Shown piece by piece: positions 57,852 through 64,000 of a stretch of 64,000 nucleotides of DNA (position 1 is its first letter; each line of letters starts with the position of its first letter). This DNA is from Megamerina dolium (taxonomy: Eukaryota; Arthropoda; Insecta; Diptera; Megamerinidae). Location: positions 31,905,047 through 31,969,046 of the forward strand of contig OY978527.1 in assembly GCA_963854835.1 (NCBI GenBank), given 5' to 3'. The notes beneath the pieces were generated by a model. That model did no database searches, was not told the DNA's origin, and worked only from the letters and a program-made list of their open reading frames with translations. A program made the position numbers and the translations under genes.

Positions 57852-59502
57852 CAGTGGCTCCCAGCTTATTTCGTACAGTGACAGTTTAAAAATTGCTGCA
57901 GTCGTAATTCCTAATATAGCAAAAATTTGAACAAAATATAAATGCCATTTTTGAAAGGAAGGTTTGTTTTTTATTTTCCAAAATTTACTTTTTCAAAATT
58001 TTAGTTTTTGACACTATAAAAAAATAAAATAAGAAAAAAATAGGAAAATTCATGTCACAGCTTATTTCGTACAGTCTCTTTAAGTTCAAACTAAAAACAA
58101 AGTAAGTTGATTTTAATATTTAGTATGACATCCCTTAGCGTTAATGACAGCCTGTAGTCTACTAGGCATTGAATCCACCAATTTTTGAGTGATGTCTGGT
58201 GTGATTTTTTTCCATTCCTCCATCAGTACCTTCTTTAGGTCTTGCTTATTAGAAATCTTGTGTGTTCTTATTTTATTGTCCAAAATAGACTAAAGATTTT
58301 CAATCACATTCATGTCAGGTGACTGTGGTGGTGGAGACATCAAGTGTGAGCAGTTCAAATAAGCCAAGATTGCACAATCCCAGATTTATGTTTTGGGTCA
58401 TTATCTTGGTAATACCGAAATTCTTCCCGCAAACCCAGTTTGTCTGCACTTTGAAGTAAATTGTTTTTCAGAATCTCGAGGTACTTCATTTTGTCCATTG
58501 TTCCCTCAATAAAAACCAATTCACCTACTCCGGCTGCTGACATACAGGCCCAAACCATCACCCTACCGCCACCATGCTTCACTGTGGGCTTAAGGTTCTC
58601 CTTGTTTAGCTCGGTATTAGCTTTACGCCAAACATATGACATTCCGTCCGAGCCAAAAATATTAAACTTAGACTCATCCGCGAAAATAACGGTATTCCAG
58701 AACGCAGGAGTATTAATAATATGCTCTTTGGCGAAGTCAAGTCGGCGTTGTATATTCATTTTCGAAATGAATGGTTTCTTTCGGGCTACTCGACCGTTCA
58801 AGTCATGATTGCGCAGCACACGTCGGACAGTTTCAGCACTGGATGATTTTCCTATTTCACGCTGAACCTCTGCAGCCAACTTCGGAGCGGATAACTTTGG
58901 ATTTTTCTTAATTTTTCGTACAATATAACGCTCGTCTGATGCGTTGAAAATCTTATTAGGTGCTTCTCTGCCCTTGTTCTCCAACCGATTTTCGCGAACG
59001 AAGCGTTGAATGATGTATTGGACAGTTGAGGCACTTAAATTTGTCATTTCAGCAATTTTTCGCACACTCTGACCTTTCCTAAAATGGTTAATTACCAGTT
59101 TACGCTGTTCCATCGTTGTACGATGACCCATAAAGCTAAATGTTTAATTTACAGCACTTTAACTATTTAAAATAATAATAATAAAAATTGTTATAATAGT
59201 TAAAAAGGTCCAAAAACTCATACAATTCAAAAAAACTTTGTAACTGCGCGGCAGAATGAAACTTACCTACATTGAAGTTTGTGTACGAAATAAGATGTGA
59301 GCTGAAAATCAGCTGATCAATAGTTTTTCTCTCTTGCATAACAAAAAGAAAAATTTTTGGGGTTCCCCGTTTTCTTATTAGGTTTACTAAACACATACAC
59401 AGACATCTACATTCAAAACTTATCGATAAGTTTTTTAGTTTCGATGTTACAGCCATGTACATAAAAATATATACACTGTACGAAATAAGCTGTGAGCCAC
59501 TG
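57852..59502 (-). mobile_element. nearly complete Tc1-like DNA transposon with IR/DR ends
   Basis: A 1651-bp element bounded by TA (57850-57851, 59503-59504). Outer 29-bp inverted repeats, CAGTGGCTCCCAGCTTATTT.. (57852-57880) and CAGTGGCTCACAGCTTATTT.. (minus strand 59502-59474), differ at one position. Inner repeats of the same core lie about 200 bp inside each end (58055-58075 and 59282-59302), an IR/DR layout known from several Tc1-family elements. It carries one transposase gene with two inactivating lesions. Confidence 0.92.
58113..59131 (-). pseudogene. Tc1-family DD34E transposase, one frameshift and one stop
   Basis: Minus strand from ATG 59131. N-terminal paired-type helix-turn-helix (LVINHFRKGQSVRKIAEMTN, LSASTVQYIIQRF), then the second DNA-binding part. 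The catalytic domain has D in VIFADESKFNIFG, D in RYYQDNDPKHKSG, and E in SPDMNVIENL; spacing between the last two is 34 residues if one base is restored. The frame is open for 258 codons to about 58360, where a 1-bp deletion occurs after QSWL. A TAG replaces a codon right after VIENL. The gene would end at 58113 (GCHTKY). About 340 residues is normal for the family, so it died recently. Confidence 0.92.
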
Positions 59503-59504
59503 TA

Positions 59505-61610
59505 GTTCAACCAAAAGTAGACATTATAAGCCATAGCCAAGAGTTAAGCTTTTTCAATTTCCCTTAGGCCTATCACGATCACGAGTTGCTGTTGCGTCCA
59601 ATACAAAATGAAAGTTTTCGTAGAGCAAAAAGAACATAAAATGTTCTTTTACTCTACGATCACAAGTGGAAGTAAAATTGTTTGTAAATAAATGAATATA
59701 CAATATTTACAAAAGATTACGCAGAATTGCTTATTTTTTACTTTGATTTTTATTATTATTAAATATCTAAAGGGAAGCGAGGGAAATTATAAACGAGTCG
59801 GTCTGTTCGTCTGCAACTTTTAACATAACTTTCTGATTTTCCTCCTTATGTTCGCTCGTTGCGTGATCGTCTGTGGGGTTATGCTTTTGAATTTTGTTGT
59901 ACAATAAAAAATGCATAAGTGTGACTCTCTATGTAACACCGGCCTATCATCAGCTTAAGAAGTTAACATGCAGAAATAGCTGTTGACGCATAGATTAAGT
60001 AAAGCTTTAGTTTAAGTTTGGCATACAAATGAACAAGACTGGTTTCTTCGTTAGTGTACGCGCTTTTCCTTTTTTTGTTTGGCTTCAATATAAAAAATTA
60101 CTATTTTATACATTTTATGTGCAAATAAGAGATTATGATATGTGCTGAAGAAACAAAAAATATAATGTTGAACAGTTGAAAAGGCGAAATTAGAATATTT
60201 AGTTTTGATCTCATCATATACATTTTTCGGCAAGACAACCGATCTTTAACTACACTTTATAAATTGCCTAACATGCACATCTACTAAGATAAACCGGTAC
60301 AGAGTAAATAAAGTATGCATATTGTGTGACAATCGAAACATCAACATAAAGGTATCTTCTAATAATTGATTGAGGACTGAGCATAATTAATGTGTAGTGT
60401 ATTTATTAAAGGAATAATGTCTTTATAGCAAACCTTATAATACAAAGGGCAAATTATATTGGCGCTTTGAAGCAATTCATTACAACCTAGATTATTTCTA
60501 AAGTATATCATGCTATTTATTTATATTTAAATAAACTAAAAATAAGCAAAAAGTATATTTAATAATCACACATTGCGTCTTAATACATATTACTACCTTA
60601 ACAATCCCAACTCAATGTCTGTATGCATACTTATTCCTATTAAAAAACGACTCCCAAGGTAAACAAGTCTTTGAAAAAATGAGAAGTAGATCATTGCCCC
60701 TTTTGTTCAACAATATCAAACGAGTGACTGCTGTTTTTTTACCCACGCACATAGGTATTATTTGTATAAGTATGCATATGATTTTATATAAGTATGGGTA
60801 ACACTGTGTTTACAATAATTTGTGCATTTTGACTCGAAATAAAATAATATGCAAAAAATAAATCAAAATTAAGGTATTAGGGAAAGTGGTAATTATGGTA
60901 GAAAATAAAGTGAAGAATAATGAAAAGAGACTAATGCTATGTCGTCACCAACTTTTTACTTATGACTTATAGTAAACGTTCAGATGAAGTGGAACTCTTT
61001 TTCACAAACGGCTTGGGCCTACCTTAAAAAGTTGTGGTTTTAGCTAAAAAATAAAGACACAAAATATTACTTGTTTCATCGTATATTAAGAAGTGCCCCA
61101 ACATTACTAGGTTAAGGAAATGCACAAAACCACAATTTTGACACTAATGCAAAATTAAAATAAGCAATGAAACTTAATTTTCGCACACCATGAGTAAAAA
61201 AATTTCCTCTATAAAATCTATTTTTGTAAACATTATGAGCCAACAATTTTTCGGCGGAAACACCCACATAGGGTGTGGATGAAGTTGAATTTTGTGGTGG
61301 GAATTAGTCAATAACCTATTTTTTTACGATATGAGTTTCAAAAGTAAGGAATTATTTTCTTTGCTTCAGTTACGAAGAAAAAAACATTTAAAAAATTATT
61401 TTTAAGCCTCTATTAACTTTTCAAAAAAAAAAAAATTTTTAATTCACGTTTATTGTATCATGCCTAAAAAGCTATTTACAATTGTAAGTTCTTAAAACTA
61501 GATAGCCATGCGAGGTATGCACCCAAATACAAAAATAAATTCAAAAAAAGAAAAAGAAGAAAAGAAAGAAGTATTACAAATCTCATTGCTTTTCTTTTCA
61601 ATCTTAAAAA
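59505..61610. other. about 2.1 kb without recognised genes
   Basis: AT-rich; no family-level ORF, SINE or terminal repeats seen. A-rich stretches near 61430 and 61545-61570 may belong to the 3' end of Jockey copy C. Confidence 0.35.
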
Positions 61611-62197
61611 TTAAGTTGAAGGGGGCATTAGGTTTAATACCAAATCATTTGAATATGTTTCAATACGGTGTCGATATTTAATAGCAAATGATTTGATTTC
61701 ATCTTTAACATACGGAATATTTAGTTCACGATGTAGCTGAGCGTTCGTTACGAACAATGGAACATCGACAAACATGCAAAGTAACTTCGATTGGAAGCGT
61801 TGAAGGATTTCAACGTTAGAGTTAGACGCGGTACCCCATATTTGAATGCCATATGTCCACACCGGTTTTATCACTGTTTTGTACAAAAAAGTTTATTTTC
61901 AACTGACAATTGAGAATTTCTGCCAAAGAGCCAATAGAAGCCCAATGCTTTCCTCTTGATAAAAATGTGATTCTTCCATGTGAATCTTCCATCAATATAT
62001 AAAAGAAGATATTTAGCTTTGTTTGCTTGTGGGATTTCCAAGTTGTTGATTTTAACTGGTGGGCAAGAACCTTTTTCAGTGTGAAAATAACTTGGACAGA
62101 TTTATTTTAATTTATTTTTATTCGCCAATTTTTTAGCCATTTCGATACTTTGTTGAGACTGTTTTGCACGTTTTGTGTTGCGGTAATTGCATTTATA

Positions 62198-62561
62198 AAT
62201 AAATAAATAAATATGTGGCACTTAAAGCCCCAAAGGGCTCATTGGCCGAGCTTCTCTTCCATTACTGTTGTGCGTCTTAAATTTTGGACAGTATTAGAAT
62301 GGACCTACTTATTTTAGCCGGTTCCGAACGGCAGAACACTTGTGACATCACTTTTTCTGAGCTTTGTCACAGAGTTCTTTTTAGAAGCTTTTTCATGGCA
62401 AGTTGTTACTGTCGTAAGAATTGCCAATTGCTTGCCGACAGGTGGGTACCGTTCGAAAGAAAAATCTTTTCGATATTAAATTTGTTATGCATCAGCCGGG
62501 TATTGAACCACGACCTACAGATCAGAAGGCGAACACACTAACCACTGAGCTACGGCACCCC
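62198..62561 (-). mobile_element. tRNA-derived SINE, copy 11 (full length, 8-bp TSD)
   Basis: The best-preserved copy, about 364 bp. Head GGGTGCCGTAGCTCAGTGGTT with B-box-like GTGGTTCAATACC, complete body with the CAATTGCTTGCCGACAGGTG block mirrored in plus, and tail A ending in (AAAT)n: GTGCCACATATTTATTTATT. Flanked by CATTTATA at 62190-62197 and 62562-62569. It interrupts Jockey copy C. Confidence 0.95.
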
Positions 62562-62771
62562 CATTTATATCTGAAGATAAAATTGCTGTATCGTCAGCGA
62601 ATGTGCCAAGACCTACATTTTCAGAAGCAGGCAGGTATGATGTAAAGGATAAGTACAAAATGGGGCCCTTTATATTTCCTTGAGGTACTCCAGCATAAAT
62701 ACTGTGAAGAGACGAAATATCTATGAAAGCCAAATTAAAGGCTATACATTTTCTTTCCAATGATTTATAAC

Positions 62772-63704
62772 TTACTTACTTACTTATGTGGCCATAACAA
62801 CCGAATATCGATTTAGGCCGAAAATAACATGCTTCGCCAGCCATCTCTGTTCTTCGCTAGCGCCAGAACAGAGCGCCGTCAGGTTCTCCAGTACTTGGTC
62901 TTTCCACCGCAGGTTTGGTCTTCCTCTTTTGCGTCGTCCTCCAGCGGGTTCCGAATATAACACCTTCTTAGCTGGAGCGTGTTCTTCCATTCGCTCGACA
63001 TGACCTAGCCAGCGCAGCCGCTGGATTTTGATGCGCTTTACTATGTCAATATCAGCATACAGCTCGTACAGCTCATGGTTGTACCTTATTCGGTACTCGC
63101 CACCAACGCAAATAGGTCCAAAGATCTTGCGTAGGACTTTTCTCTCGAAAACTCCAAGTATTCGCTCATCCGAGGTGGAAATTGTCCAGGCTTCAGCGCC
63201 ATATGTTAGGACAGACATGATGAGAGACTTGTAGAGTGTAGTTTTCGTTCTTCGAGAGAGGGCTCGACTTCTCAATAGCTTACTCAGCCCAAAGTAGCAC
63301 CTGTTAGCAAGAGTTATCCTACGCATGATCTCCAAGCTGACGTCATTACTGCTGTTAATGCTGGTTCCAAGATAGATAAAGTCCCTTACTACTTCAAAAG
63401 CGTAGTTGTCAACAGTGACGTGCTGTCAAAGACGCCGGGACTCTTTGTTTGTTGACACTAGATACTTCGTCTTGCCCTCGTTCACCGTGAGACCCATCCG
63501 ACGCGACTCTCTTTCCAACTCTGAGAATGCTGCACTGACTGCTCGCGTGTTCATGCCGATTATGTCAATATCGTCGGCATACGCTAACAGCATGACACTT
63601 TTGTTGAAGATAGTGCCATTATGTCGTAGATCAGCAGCTCTTATTTTCTCCATAATAAGATTGAAGAAGTCGCACGATAACGAATCACCTTGTCTGAAAC
63701 CCCG
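62772..63704 (-). mobile_element. RTE LINE, 5'-truncated, with 11-bp TSD
   Basis: Minus-strand ORF2 part: FRQGDSLSCDFFNLIMEKIR, LLAYADDIDIIGMNTRAVSA (intact YADD), then after a frameshift IMRRITLANRCYFGLSKLLR, SVLTYGAEAWTISTSDERIL, KIQRLRWLGHVERMEEHAPA and GRRKRGRPNLRWKDQVLENL. The tail is (TAAG)n. Flanked by TGATTTATAAC at 62761-62771 and 63705-63715, so it inserted into Jockey copy C after truncation during reverse transcription. It is the least decayed RTE in the window. Confidence 0.93.
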
Positions 63705-63969
63705 TGATTTATAACACACATTTAAAAAAGTTCGTATATTTTTAATACCTTTCTCAAATTCATACCTAACTAAGCTTTTTCACCCCTGCAAGAAATATAC
63801 TGGTCAAATGACTAGTAAATTTACTTGGTTCCGTAACGGATACTTTCCGTAAATCTTTTAGTAAAATCCTTAAAAGCATTGGGAACTTTTTTGACCGTTT
63901 CAGTATACATACCGCTCTTACTCATGGCTTATGCGTTTAGGTAAATGTATATCTGCACTGCACTGACTG

Positions 63970-64000
63970 GGTGCCGTAGCTCAGTGGTTAGTGTGGTTCA
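63970..64000 (+). mobile_element. start of a further SINE (copy 12, runs off the window)
   Basis: The last 31 bases read GGGTGCCGTAGCTCAGTGG and then TTAGTGTGG, the tRNA-like head with A box in plus orientation. Confidence 0.85.

Larger units (their letters stand above)
61611..63780 (-). mobile_element. Jockey-clade LINE, copy C, hit by an RTE and a SINE
   Basis: Minus strand from high to low: an RT stretch (IKNIRTFLNVCYKS, 63780-63716) is cut by the RTE and resumes at 62760 with ISSLHSIYAGVPQGNIKGPI and TFADDTAILSS (about 62600-62570). It is cut again by SINE copy 11 and continues 62190-61611 with AKKLANKNKLK, PPVKINNLEIPQANKAKYLL, WTYGIQIWGTASNSNVEILQ and LHRELNIPYVKDEI, the Jockey ORF2 C-terminus. 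Joining across both insertions restores the usual order of RT motifs. Stops make it inactive; the 5' part is absent. Confidence 0.88.

Noticed and set aside
58461..58808. 115-residue plus-strand ORF
   Set aside because: Antisense shadow of the Tc1 transposase gene.
1..64000. CRISPR arrays, bacterial operons, rRNA genes
   Set aside because: Regularly spaced repeats with unique spacers are absent; all repeats seen are dispersed transposons or microsatellites, and gene structure is eukaryotic.

Overview
The window is nuclear DNA of a higher (brachyceran) fly with a repeat-rich genome. The best evidence is a multi-intron Methoprene-tolerant/germ-cell-expressed (Met/gce) juvenile-hormone receptor gene, a UBE2S gene with the fly-type C-terminal tail, a ZAD zinc-finger gene (a class greatly expanded in insects), and Jockey, LOA, RTE, mariner and Tc1 elements of the kinds found in flies. 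A tephritid or related schizophoran fits, but I cannot fix the species from sequence alone.

Layout. 1-161 is the 3' end of an unidentified basic protein. 355-1105 is a decayed LOA/R1-like LINE. 2031-4925 is an intronless NRDE2 gene (+). 5.3-17.7 kb is transposon territory: tRNA-derived SINEs, an RTE relic, a Jockey LINE, and a PIF/Harbinger-like element nested in another. 17.9-31.0 kb is Met/gce (+), with nine or ten coding exons and introns holding SINE, RTE, gypsy, LINE, mariner and piggyBac-like debris. 35.1-38.5 kb is a ZAD-C2H2 zinc-finger gene (+) with eight fingers. 41.2-42.4 kb is a THAP-domain (P-like) transposase relic (-) split by a solo gypsy-type LTR. 45.8-46.7 kb is UBE2S (-, four exons). 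From 47.4 kb to the end it is almost entirely mobile DNA: a DNA transposon with AGTGCCT termini, an internally deleted RTE with 15-bp target-site duplications, a LOA LINE lacking its RT core between inverted LTR fragments, a Jockey LINE carrying a DINE/mini-me-like insert and a MITE, a nearly complete Tc1-like transposon with IR/DR ends, and a Jockey LINE hit by both an RTE and a SINE.

The four host genes have unrelated jobs: nuclear RNA surveillance (NRDE2), juvenile-hormone reception and transcription (Met/gce), DNA binding (ZAD-ZnF) and K11 ubiquitin-chain extension for the APC/C (UBE2S). They do not form a functional cluster. What ties the window together is its transposon history, which can be ordered in several places from nested insertions with visible target-site duplications. 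I found no CRISPR array, rRNA or functional tRNA gene, and no convincing new biological system. The most interesting material is a SINE family with two alternative 3' tails, a possible filled/empty-site pair for an AGTGCCT element, and several chimeric or palindromic elements.
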